Assembly: GCA_017405865.1 (NCBI GenBank)
Contig: JAFQZN010000018.1
Location: 1-48,469, forward strand
Source of the DNA: Oscillospiraceae bacterium
GTDB taxonomy: Bacteria; Bacillota; Clostridia; Oscillospirales; Oscillospiraceae
DNA: 48,469 bases
Direction: 5' to 3'
Part shown: positions 41,322-48,469 of the stretch, piece after piece
Layout: each line of letters starts with the position of its first letter
Numbering within the stretch: the first letter of the stretch is position 1
The notes under the pieces: generated by a model
Told to the model about the DNA's origin: nothing
Databases searched by the model: none
What the model saw: the letters and a program-made list of their open reading frames with translations, nothing else
Program-made: the position numbers and the translations under genes

Positions 41322-43178
41322 ATGCCGAAAATACAACAGCTTTCGCCGCATGTCGCCGACCTGATCGCCGCAGGCGAGGTCGTGGAGCGTCCTGCCAGCG
41401 CCGCCAAGGAGCTGGTGGAGAACGCGATCGACGCGGGCGCAAAAAATATCACCGTCGAGGTGCAGAACGGCGGCATGACCTTCCTGCGCGTCACGGACGA
41501 CGGCTGCGGCATGACCGCCGAGGACGCGGAAATTGCCTTCCTGCGCCACGCCACGAGCAAGCTGCGCACGGCGGAGGACCTCGAGGCGATCCACACCCTC
41601 GGCTTCCGGGGCGAGGCGCTTGCCGCCATTTCCGCCGTCTCGCACATCGACCTCATGACCAAAACCGCAGACAGTCCCTTCGGCACGGGGCTGCACCTGG
41701 ACGCGGGCGTCGTGACCGAGCGCGACAGCGTCGGCTGCCCCGACGGCACGACAATCATCGTCCGCGACCTGTTTTATAACACCCCGGCGCGCATGAAATT
41801 CATGAAGCGCGACACCGTCGAGGCGTCCGCGCTCGTTTCCGCCGTCTCCCGGCTGGCGATCGCCCATCCGGAGGTCTCCGTCCGCATCCTGCGCGACGGC
41901 GAGGAGGTCTTGCACACCCCCGGCGACGGGAAGCTCTTCAGCGCGGTCTACGCCGTCCTCGGCAGACAGAGCGCGCAGGAGATGGTCGAGGTCAGCAGCC
42001 GCTGGGAGAGCTATACGCTGACGGGCTACGTTTCCAAGCCCAACGCGACGCGCGGCAACCGCGCCAATCAGCTCTTTTTCGTCAACGGACGCCACGTGCG
42101 CTCGAAGACGATGACCGCCGCTCTGGAGGAAGCGTACCGCAATCAGCTCATGGTCGGCAGGTTCCCCTCCTGTGTGCTGCAGCTGACCCTTCCGGAGCAT
42201 CTGGTGGACGTCAACGTCCACCCTGCGAAAATTGAGGTCAAATTCCTCAACGAGCGCGACCTCTTTGACTGCATCCGCTACGGGGTGGAGGGCGCGCTGG
42301 AGAAAGCCTCCGGCAGAGTGCAGATGAAGCTGCCGCAGCAGAAATCCGCAGACGTTCCCGCCGCGCCGCAGCCGCCCGCCGCGCCGTCGGCGAAGGTCGC
42401 CTCCCCGGCAAAGGACACCTTCTTCCGCACCATGAGCGCGGAAGATTACAAGGCGTTTGCCGAGGTCATCCGCGAGGCGCCGCGTCCGCAGCTGACGCCG
42501 GAATTGCGGGCGGCGCTGGAGCGGCAGCAGAAGAAGCCCGCCGCGCCGGAAAAGGCGCCCGAACCCCCGCAGAGGCAGCCGGAGGCGCAACAGGAGCTGC
42601 CGCTTTCCTCGGAGGGCTACCGCATCGTCGGCGAAGTGCTCAACACCTATATCATCGTCGAGGAGGGCAGCAATGTCCTGCTCATCGACAAGCACGCCGC
42701 CCACGAGCGGATCTTATTTGAAAAATTCCGCAGCAGCGCCGCGCCCATCGTGCCGCAGCTCCTGCTGACGCCGATATTATGTAAACCTGAATACGAAGAA
42801 GCCGCGCTCCTTCTGGAAAACGCCGCCCTGCTCGGCGAGGCGGGCTTTGAGATCAGCGACTACGGCGACGGCGTGCTCGCCATCCGCCAGATCCCCGCAG
42901 ACCTCGCCCCCGAGGACGCCGAGCAGACGCTCGGCGAGCTTGCCGCCGATCTGAAGGCGGGCAAGCGCGTCGACCCTTCCGCCATGCGAGATAACGTCCT
43001 GCACACCGTCGCCTGCAAGGCGGCGATCAAGGGCGGCTGGCACACGGACGAGCGGGAGCTTGCCGCGCTGGTCAAAGAGGTGCTCTCGCGCAGTGATCTC
43101 AAATACTGCCCGCACGGCAGACCGATCTGCGCCGTTCTGACCGCCTCGCAGCTGGAGCGGCAGTTCAAGAGGGCGTAG
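41322..43178 (+). CDS. mutL: DNA mismatch repair protein MutL
   Basis: A 618-residue MutL. The N-terminal GHKL ATPase has ELVENAIDAGA, DDGCGM, TLGFRGEAL and GT-rich motifs; a Pro-rich linker lies around 345-425; the C-terminal endonuclease domain has DKHAAHERILFE (metal-binding), ACKAAIKGG and CPHGRP, so this is the nicking type found in bacteria without MutH. ATG 41322 after AGCAGGTGATCCAA is preferred over GTG 41313. The miaA start follows the stop after 1 nt. Confidence 0.97.
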   Translation: MPKIQQLSPHVADLIAAGEVVERPASAAKELVENAIDAGAKNITVEVQNGGMTFLRVTDDGCGMTAEDAEIAFLRHATSKLRTAEDLEAIHTLGFRGEALAAISAVSHIDLMTKTADSPFGTGLHLDAGVVTERDSVGCPDGTTIIVRDLFYNTPARMKFMKRDTVEASALVSAVSRLAIAHPEVSVRILRDGEEVLHTPGDGKLFSAVYAVLGRQSAQEMVEVSSRWESYTLTGYVSKPNATRGNRANQLFFVNGRHVRSKTMTAALEEAYRNQLMVGRFPSCVLQLTLPEHLVDVNVHPAKIEVKFLNERDLFDCIRYGVEGALEKASGRVQMKLPQQKSADVPAAPQPPAAPSAKVASPAKDTFFRTMSAEDYKAFAEVIREAPRPQLTPELRAALERQQKKPAAPEKAPEPPQRQPEAQQELPLSSEGYRIVGEVLNTYIIVEEGSNVLLIDKHAAHERILFEKFRSSAAPIVPQLLLTPILCKPEYEEAALLLENAALLGEAGFEISDYGDGVLAIRQIPADLAPEDAEQTLGELAADLKAGKRVDPSAMRDNVLHTVACKAAIKGGWHTDERELAALVKEVLSRSDLKYCPHGRPICAVLTASQLERQFKRA

Positions 43179-43179
43179 C

Positions 43180-44139
43180 ATGAAGGACGTGATCTGCATC
43201 GTCGGTCCGACCGCGACCGGCAAGACCGCCCTTTCCGTCCGGCTGGCGCAGAAATACGGCGCAGAGATCGTCTCCTGCGACTCCATGCAGCTCTATCGCG
43301 GCATGGACGTCGGCACAGCCAAGCCGACCAAGGACGAGATGGGCGGCGTCCCGCACCACATGATCGACTGCCTTGACCCGCGCGAGCCCTATTCCGTCAG
43401 CCGCTACGTAGAAGACGCCGACCGCTGCGTGCAGGACATCCTGCGGCGCGACAGGCGCGTGATCGTCGTCGGCGGGACGGGGCTGTACGTCGATTCGCTG
43501 ATCGCCGGGCGGCAATTCGCGCCGTTTCCCGAGACGGGTCGGCGCGAGGAGCTGACGCGCATTGCCGAAACGCAGGGCATCGAGGTTCTGATGGAGCGGC
43601 TGCGGAGCGTCGACCCCGACGCGGCGGCGAAGATCCATCCCTCCAACCGCAAGCGCGTGATCCGCGCGCTGGAGATCTATCTGGAAACCGGCAAGACCAT
43701 GACCGCCCACGATCTGGAAACGAAAATGCAGCCTGCCAGGTATGACCCGTGCTGGATCGGTCTGGATTATGTAAACCGAGAGACGCTCTACCGCCGCATC
43801 GACCTGCGCGTGGAGCGCATGATGGAGCAGGGGCTTGCGGGCGAGGTGCGTGCCCTGCTTAACAGCGGCGTTCCGGCAGGCGCGACCGCCATGCAGGCGA
43901 TCGGCTACAAGGAGCTGACGGCGTACCTGCGCGGCGAAGGGACGCAGGAGGGCGCGGTCGCCGCGATCCAGCAGGCGAGCCGCCGCTACGCCAAGCGGCA
44001 GCGGACGTGGTTCCGCCGCAACGGAGCGATCCGCTGGATCGAGCTGCCGGATGCACCGTTCGACCCCTTCCCCGCCGCCTGCGCAATTTACGAAGCTCCG
44101 GACGAAGTGGTCGCAGGAACTGGGCGCGGATCACGATGA
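43180..44139 (+). CDS. miaA: tRNA dimethylallyltransferase MiaA
   Basis: A 319-residue MiaA that adds the isopentenyl group to A37 of UNN-reading tRNAs, giving the substrate of MiaB. P-loop GPTATGKT (9-16), DSMQLYRGMDVGTAK, GGTGLY and the C-terminal YAKRQRTWFRR are all present. The start is 1 nt after the mutL stop, so translation is coupled. Confidence 0.97.
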   Translation: MKDVICIVGPTATGKTALSVRLAQKYGAEIVSCDSMQLYRGMDVGTAKPTKDEMGGVPHHMIDCLDPREPYSVSRYVEDADRCVQDILRRDRRVIVVGGTGLYVDSLIAGRQFAPFPETGRREELTRIAETQGIEVLMERLRSVDPDAAAKIHPSNRKRVIRALEIYLETGKTMTAHDLETKMQPARYDPCWIGLDYVNRETLYRRIDLRVERMMEQGLAGEVRALLNSGVPAGATAMQAIGYKELTAYLRGEGTQEGAVAAIQQASRRYAKRQRTWFRRNGAIRWIELPDAPFDPFPAACAIYEAPDEVVAGTGRGSR

Positions 44140-44189
44140 AGCGTTCCACACAGGTATGGCGCGTGCGGCGTATTACGGTCGAGCCAAAG

Positions 44190-44454
44190 CCTCCCTCGTG
44201 TAGTGGCCCGGGTCACCCTCTCTTGCCCCTTCGGGGCAATTCACCTTGAGGGAGGTGGCAAAACCGCAGTTTTTGACGGAGGGATTGTTACACCCCTCGC
44301 AGTGTTGCGCTTATCCTTGTCGTTGACAACCCCTCAGTCACGGCTGCGCCGTGCCAGCTCCCCTTGCACAGGGGAGCCTTCGCGCACGTCATTCGGCAAA
44401 GTTGTCCCGTGTCGATAGGCACAGATTGCCCGAGCAAGTCGGGCAATGACACGG
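44190..44454. repeat. Composite of two dispersed palindromic elements (miaA-hfq gap)
   Basis: 44190-44288 repeats the mutS-mutL gap element; 44275-44454 is the second full copy of the ~185-bp element at 16700-16886 (starts gacggagggattgtta, ends gggcaatgacacgg). Together they fill most of the 450-bp gap; the rest before hfq contains a small hairpin (cttcccccg...cgggg) and no gene. Confidence 0.8.
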
Positions 44455-44590
44455 ACGGGAGAACATTCATCATTGAGCATTGCCTTTCGCATTGGAAAAA
44501 TTTTCCTCTCTTCGACGGTCTTCCCCCGTTTTTGCGGGGGTGGAACAATACAATATAGGTATCCCAAAAAACACGAGAAAAGAGGTACCT

Positions 44591-44818
44591 ATGATGGCAA
44601 ACACAGAAAACCTGCAGGATCTGATCCTCAACGAGGTGCGCCGGGAGCACACCCCGGTCACGATGTTCCTGATGAACGGCTTCCAGCTCAAGGGCATCGT
44701 CACCGGCTTCGACAGCTTCGTCGTCGTCTTAAGCTCCGAGGGCAAGCAGCAGATGATCTACAAGCACGCGATTTCCACGCTTGTGCCGCTGCAGCCCGTC
44801 CGCTTCCCGGTCGCGTAA
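44591..44818 (+). CDS. hfq: RNA chaperone Hfq
   Basis: A 75-residue Hfq of the short Gram-positive type. Sm1 is [20 protein letters not shown] through [19 protein letters not shown] and Sm2 is [13 protein letters not shown]. The C-terminal tail is minimal. The hexamer binds sRNA and mRNA U/A-rich segments. It follows miaA, the order conserved in many bacteria. Tandem ATGs at 44591/44594 follow AGAGGTACCT. Confidence 0.96.
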   Translation: MMANTENLQDLILNEVRREHTPVTMFLMNGFQLKGIVTGFDSFVVVLSSEGKQQMIYKHAISTLVPLQPVRFPVA

Positions 44819-44848
44819 CCGCGCAGAAGTCCTGCAGCAGGGAGTATT

Positions 44849-46060
44849 ATGAAAAAGCAGGGCGAATTCTACTTAAAGCTAACCTCCATACTGCTGGCGG
44901 TGCTGCTGGCGGTCTTTCTTCTTTGCTCGATCTTTCTGCGGTCGGGTGAGGACTATACGACCGTTGCGCCCGTCTACTGCGAAGTCGGCGACGGTTTGAC
45001 CGTTTCCGGCTTTGTGGTGCGTTCGGAGGAGCTTCTGGTCAGCAGCAAGCCCTATCCCGTTGCGGCGCTGTCCGAGGGGCAGCGCGTCGGAAGCAGCCAG
45101 ACCGTCGCATACGGCTGCACGACGGAGGACGCCGCCCGCGATCAGAGGAAGCTGCTCGAGCTGCAGACCCAGCGCGACCGCCTGCTCTTTGCGGCAGAGG
45201 GAACGAGCGACCTTTCTGCAGCGGATGCTTCAATCGCTGCGAACATCATCCGCCTGTCGGCGCAGACGGCGTCGCAGTCTTTCTCTCGCATGCAGGCGAC
45301 GTGCGCCGCGCTGGAGCCGTATATCCTGCAGCGCAGTCTGACCGGCAGCGACGCGGCAAGGACGCAGGCGCGGCTATCCAATCTGGACGAGGACATCGCC
45401 GCCCTGCGGGCGCTGTGCGCAGAGGAAGCCGTGCCGATCACCGTCTCGCAGGCGGGGTATTTCTCCCTCGTGACAGACGGCTTCGAGGGCGTTCTCACGC
45501 CGGAGCTGCTGGAGGGCATGTCGCTGTCCGACCTGCGCGCCCTGGACAGCCGCCGCGCCGCCGTGCCGGAGCGCACGATCGGGCGGCTGATCTTCGGGCA
45601 GAAGTGGTATCTGGTCTGCGAGCTGCCGGAGGGCGCGGCAGACCGCTGCGCGGTGGGCGACACCCTGCTTCTGACGCTGCTGGGCGAGGAGATGACCGCC
45701 CAGCCGGTGCAGATCGAGCGCCTCGTCGCCGACCCGGACAGAGCGAGTCTGCTGGTCGTCTCCTGCTCCGAGCGGCTGCAGGACGTCACCGCCCTGCGCG
45801 CGGTCACGGCGTCGTTGAGCTTCCACTCCTACGAAGGGCTGCGCGTCCCGAAGGAGGCCGTGCGCGAGGAGGACGGCGAGACGGGCGTCTACGTTCTGAT
45901 CGGCGCAAAGGCGCGCTGGAAGCCGGTCGAGATTCTGTTTGAATACAAAGATTACTATATCCTCCGGCAGGAGACGGCAGGCACGGACGGCCTGCGGGCG
46001 GACGACGCCGTGATCCTGACCGAGGAACCCATACAGGACGGGAGTGTGATTGCAGAATGA
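44849..46060 (+). CDS. HlyD-like membrane adaptor protein of the division cluster
   Basis: A 403-residue protein with one N-terminal transmembrane helix (LTSILLAVLLAVFLLCSIFL), then a domain resembling HlyD/membrane-fusion proteins: a barrel-sandwich half (VSGFVVRSEELLVS), a helical hairpin (~95-195), the return strand (ITVSQAGYFSLVTDGFE) and beta-barrel C-terminus. Such proteins recur just before yggS and sepF in Clostridia. No transporter is encoded beside it, so an efflux role is doubtful. It overlaps yggS by 4 nt (ATGA). Function unknown. Confidence 0.8.
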   Translation: MKKQGEFYLKLTSILLAVLLAVFLLCSIFLRSGEDYTTVAPVYCEVGDGLTVSGFVVRSEELLVSSKPYPVAALSEGQRVGSSQTVAYGCTTEDAARDQRKLLELQTQRDRLLFAAEGTSDLSAADASIAANIIRLSAQTASQSFSRMQATCAALEPYILQRSLTGSDAARTQARLSNLDEDIAALRALCAEEAVPITVSQAGYFSLVTDGFEGVLTPELLEGMSLSDLRALDSRRAAVPERTIGRLIFGQKWYLVCELPEGAADRCAVGDTLLLTLLGEEMTAQPVQIERLVADPDRASLLVVSCSERLQDVTALRAVTASLSFHSYEGLRVPKEAVREEDGETGVYVLIGAKARWKPVEILFEYKDYYILRQETAGTDGLRADDAVILTEEPIQDGSVIAE

Positions 46061-46752
46061 TTGCGGAAAACATCGCCGGCATCCGTGCAAGAATGGATGC
46101 GGCGGCCAGAAAGGCAGGGCGCGACCCTGCGGACATTCTTCTGTGCGCGGCGACGAAGATGAACGACGCCGACCGCGTGCGCGAGGCGATCGCCGCCGGG
46201 ATTACCTGCTGCGGCGAAAACCGCGTGCAGGAGCTGACCGCCAAGCTGGCACAAAACGCCTACGACGGCGCGAGCGTCCATTTCATCGGGCATCTGCAGA
46301 CCAACAAGGTCAGGCAGGTCGTCGGCAAAGTGGCGCTGATCCAGTCGGTCGACCGCCCTGCGCTGCTGGAGGCGATCGAGAAGGAGGCGGCAAAGCAAAA
46401 TCTCGTGCAGGACGTCCTGCTGGAGGTCAACATCGGCGGCGAGGAGAGCAAGTCCGGCTACGCGCCGGAGGAGGTCGACGGCGTCGCCGCAGGCATGGCG
46501 CAATACCCGCATATTCGCCTGCGCGGACTCATGGCGATCCCGCCCGTATCGGAAAAAAGCGGGGATAATTGCAGATTTTTTGCAGAAATCCGGCGAATTG
46601 CTGTTGACATAACAGCAAAAAAATATCATAATACTAACATGGAAATTCTGTCGATGGGCATGACGGACGATTTTGAGGACGCCATCGCCTGCGGCAGTAC
46701 GATGATCCGCGTCGGGACGGCGATCTTCGGCGCACGGGATTACTCGAAATAG
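46057..46752 (+). CDS. yggS: PLP homeostasis protein YggS/YlmE (PLPBP)
   Basis: A 231-residue fold-type III PLP-binding protein. The PLP lysine is in LLCAATKMN (usually AVTK/AVSK), then GENRVQEL, HFIGHLQTNKV, SMGMTDDFEDAI and VRVGTAIFG-type sequence at the end. It buffers pyridoxal phosphate and has no known catalysis. Its place between the HlyD-like gene and sepF is the usual ylm cluster of Firmicutes. Confidence 0.96.
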   Translation: MIAENIAGIRARMDAAARKAGRDPADILLCAATKMNDADRVREAIAAGITCCGENRVQELTAKLAQNAYDGASVHFIGHLQTNKVRQVVGKVALIQSVDRPALLEAIEKEAAKQNLVQDVLLEVNIGGEESKSGYAPEEVDGVAAGMAQYPHIRLRGLMAIPPVSEKSGDNCRFFAEIRRIAVDITAKKYHNTNMEILSMGMTDDFEDAIACGSTMIRVGTAIFGARDYSK

Positions 46753-46771
46753 AAGTTACGGAGGAATAACC

Positions 46772-47278
46772 ATGAAATTTTTCAGTGAATTCAAGAAGCT
46801 GGTCAACCCCTACGGCGGGCGTGACGACGACGAATACGAATACGAAGAAGACGAGGAGCCGATCGACGAGGAGCCGGAGCAGCAGCCCGAGCCGTATCCC
46901 GCATCCGGCTACGGCCGTCCCGCCGTCGGAACCGCCGCGCCCGTGAGCTCCGAGCCGCGCCCCGTCTCCAACCGCGTTTCCGCGATCCACGGCGGCGGTC
47001 AGATGCAGATCGTTCTCTTCGCCCCCAAGGAGTATCCCGGGGTCAACGAGATCGGCGACTGCCTGCGCGCGAACAAGGCCGTCATGCTCAACGTCAAGAA
47101 GACCGACATCCATACCACCCGCCGCGTGGTGGACTTCATGTCCGGCTGCGCCTACGCGCTCGACGGCAAGATCAAGAAGGTCGCGGATTACGCCTTCCTC
47201 ATCACCCCGCGCAACGTGGACGTGGTCGGCAAGGCGGAAGAGGACGAGCAGGAAGTCGACGAGAGCACGAATTTCTGA
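46772..47278 (+). CDS. sepF: Cell division protein SepF
   Basis: A 168-residue SepF. The N-terminal amphipathic helix (MKFFSEFKKLVNPYG) binds the membrane, an acidic/Pro-rich linker (~18-75) follows, and the SepF core (MQIVLFAPKEYPGVNEIGDC, RVVDFMSGCAYALDGKI, FLITPRNVDV) polymerises and tethers FtsZ. TTACGGAGGAATAACC precedes the ATG. Confidence 0.96.
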   Translation: MKFFSEFKKLVNPYGGRDDDEYEYEEDEEPIDEEPEQQPEPYPASGYGRPAVGTAAPVSSEPRPVSNRVSAIHGGGQMQIVLFAPKEYPGVNEIGDCLRANKAVMLNVKKTDIHTTRRVVDFMSGCAYALDGKIKKVADYAFLITPRNVDVVGKAEEDEQEVDESTNF

Positions 47279-47318
47279 TTCTGCCGTTTTTCCTACATAA
47301 ATATAAGGAGGGTTCATT

Positions 47319-48089
47319 ATGCTGACACCGCAGCAGATCCAGGAGATCAGTTTTGAAAAAGCCATCTTCGGCGGCTACGACATGGACTCTGTCGACGAGG
47401 TCCTGGAACCGTTGACGGCTGACTATCTCGCGCTTTATAAAGAAAACTCCGTTTTGAAGAGCAAAATGCGGATCCTCGTGGAAAAGCTGGAGGAGTACCG
47501 CAATCAGGAGGCCTCCATGCAGAGCGCCATCCTCGCCGCGCAGAGGACCTGCGAGCAGATGACGGTCGAGGCCGAGAAAAAATGCGCAAAAATGCTGCGC
47601 GACGCCGAGGAGCAGGCCGCCTTCAAGGTGCAGAATGTGGATCAGATGATCGGCGCGGAAGCAGCGCGTCTGGAAGAGGCAAAGCAGCTGTCCGAGCAGT
47701 TTATCGGCAGCATGGAGCGCCGTCTGCACCGCCAGCTGGAGCTGCTGGCGCAGCTGCGCGAGGCGGAATTCCCCAAAATGGAGCCTGCCGCGCCCGAAGA
47801 AGAGCCCGACCGCGTGTTTGACTACGACAAGCACCCCCGCTCTCCCACCACGGAGGAGAAGGCCGACGCGCTGATCGAGGAGATCGGCAAGCAGATCGAG
47901 GACTCCATGGACGCCGACGAGCCGAGCATGCCCATCGACATCGAGACAGACGGGGAGGCCCCGGCGGAGGAAGCTCCGCAGAAGGAATCGCCCGTCACCG
48001 AGGACACCACCTCGCTGCACGGCGAGCTGTCCCCGGCCAAGCTGAAGGCCTTTGAAGAGCTGAACTTCGGCCGCAATAACAAGGAATAA
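47319..48089 (+). CDS. divIVA: DivIVA-family protein
   Basis: A 256-residue DivIVA-like protein. The N-terminal membrane-binding segment is LTPQQIQEISFEKAIFGGYDMDSVDEVLE, where F and the GYD..VD pattern are diagnostic; coiled coil follows (~35-150), then an acidic, probably disordered tail with a short conserved end (LKAFEELNFG). DivIVA proteins mark curved poles and septa. ATAAGGAGGGTTCATT precedes the ATG. Last gene of the cluster before the T-box. Confidence 0.93.
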   Translation: MLTPQQIQEISFEKAIFGGYDMDSVDEVLEPLTADYLALYKENSVLKSKMRILVEKLEEYRNQEASMQSAILAAQRTCEQMTVEAEKKCAKMLRDAEEQAAFKVQNVDQMIGAEAARLEEAKQLSEQFIGSMERRLHRQLELLAQLREAEFPKMEPAAPEEEPDRVFDYDKHPRSPTTEEKADALIEEIGKQIEDSMDADEPSMPIDIETDGEAPAEEAPQKESPVTEDTTSLHGELSPAKLKAFEELNFGRNNKE

Positions 48090-48099
48090 CGAACCACCT

Positions 48100-48332
48100 G
48101 CGACGATGGGGACAAACAGCACACCCTCCGCGTACAGAAAGCTGCCGGACGATGCGAGGCAGCCGCGCGATGTGCGAATATCACCCCGGAGCATCCGCCT
48201 GAACGAGCAGTAGGGCAGGACGGTTTACGCCCGTTACCGCGTGTTTGAGCGCCCCCGCGCGCGGGGGAACAGGAGTGGTACCGCAGAGGAACGATGATAA
48301 CACCTCTGTCTCTTGATGGAGACAGAGGTGTT
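48100..48332 (+). ncRNA. T-box leader, isoleucine type (probably for ileS)
   Basis: Stem I features: agaaagctgccgg and aggcagc distal part, then the specifier region gaatatcaccccgg with ATC (Ile) in the expected place. gaacgagcagtagggcagg ends stem I. The T-box core is caggagtggtaccgcag, whose TGGT can pair with a tRNA ACCA end. A terminator-type hairpin aacacctctgtctc/gagacagaggtgtt (48299-48312, 48319-48332) follows. divIVA-then-ileS is a common Firmicute order; the gene itself is beyond the window. Confidence 0.85.
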
Positions 48333-48364
48333 CAGCGTGTCGAAAAACCCTTTTCGACACGCTG
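48333..48364. repeat. Perfect 14-bp palindrome directly after the T-box terminator
   Basis: cagcgtgtcgaaaa/ttttcgacacgctg with a 4-nt loop, starting where the terminator U-tract should be. It resembles a mobile REP-like hairpin. Confidence 0.75.
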
Positions 48365-48392
48365 ACAGACGGTCAAAAAGTTCGGAAGACAA

Positions 48393-48440
48393 GCAACTCA
48401 CGACTGTAGGCGTATATAGATACGGTAAGTCGTGAGTTGC
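48393..48440. repeat. Long-loop inverted repeat at the window end
   Basis: gcaactcacgact (48393-48405) and agtcgtgagttgc (48428-48440), perfect 13-bp arms with a 22-nt loop. A further small palindrome (cttgcgaagcaag) ends the window. No gene is visible from 48090 to 48469. Confidence 0.7.
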
Positions 48441-48469
48441 GCAGTAAGTCAAAATCCTTGCGAAGCAAG

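Noticed and set aside
41322-43178. MutL metal motif DKHAAHER instead of DQHAAHER
   Set aside because: The Lys variant is, as far as I recall, common in Clostridial MutL and the other endonuclease motifs are intact, so it is not a defect.

Overview
The window looks like a chromosomal stretch of a GC-rich, Gram-positive, endospore-lineage Firmicute (Clostridia; an Oscillospirales-like genome is my best guess). The basis is a Spo0A-type regulator, LexA, a SepF/DivIVA division cluster followed by an Ile-type T-box leader, B. subtilis-type parS sites beside parA/parB, and strong GGAGG ribosome binding sites. Species cannot be read from the sequence.

Positions 1-14,200 are an accessory defence island with lower and uneven GC. 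It holds the 3' end of an IS110-family transposase gene; an AAA-type ATPase with a palindromic promoter/operator; a restriction-modification operon (accessory protein, a 1346-residue GIY-YIG/helicase/N6-adenine-methyltransferase polypeptide, a small protein sharing the methylase's C-terminal tail, and a HEPN-like unknown); an AT-rich two-gene unit of a Met-Gly-starting protein and a QueC-like/trypsin-like fusion; and an AbiE-type toxin-antitoxin pair. A tRNA-Ala(CGC) gene with its 3' end facing the island marks the junction with the GC-rich backbone.

Positions 14,800-22,250 carry two envelope genes: a membrane-anchored endonuclease/exonuclease/phosphatase-fold protein with an acidic repeat region, and a very large secreted protein with a caspase-like (clan CD) peptidase signature, InlB-like repeats and Cys-rich modules. 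Positions 22,273-25,950 are a minus-strand operon of housekeeping enzymes (RlmD-type rRNA methylase, a methyltransferase, a DUF3795-like protein, free-Met-sulfoxide reductase, YbaK deacylase).

Positions 25,960-32,400 form a chromosome-segregation and stress block: two perfect parS sites, a radical SAM gene, lexA, parA, parB, a small membrane protein, serS, mscL and spo0A. One parS is the core of a 36-nt perfect palindrome that also looks like the lexA terminator. The Spo0A receiver domain lacks several normally conserved residues.

Positions 32,596-36,465 are a minus-strand group: MFS transporter, DUF3810-like metalloprotease, M20 amidohydrolase, then a DUF559 endonuclease gene tightly bracketed by inverted arrays of a 52-bp repeat. 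Positions 36,770-48,470 are miaB-mutS-mutL-miaA-hfq (tRNA modification, mismatch repair, RNA chaperone), then an HlyD-like gene, yggS, sepF, divIVA and an Ile-type T-box leader, probably for ileS beyond the window.

Gaps between genes are rich in dispersed palindromic elements of at least four kinds. Two arrays share one architecture: a constant heptamer alternating with small palindromes that differ each time. The most novel candidate system is the QueC-like/serine-protease fusion with its Met-Gly partner (9,140-11,970).
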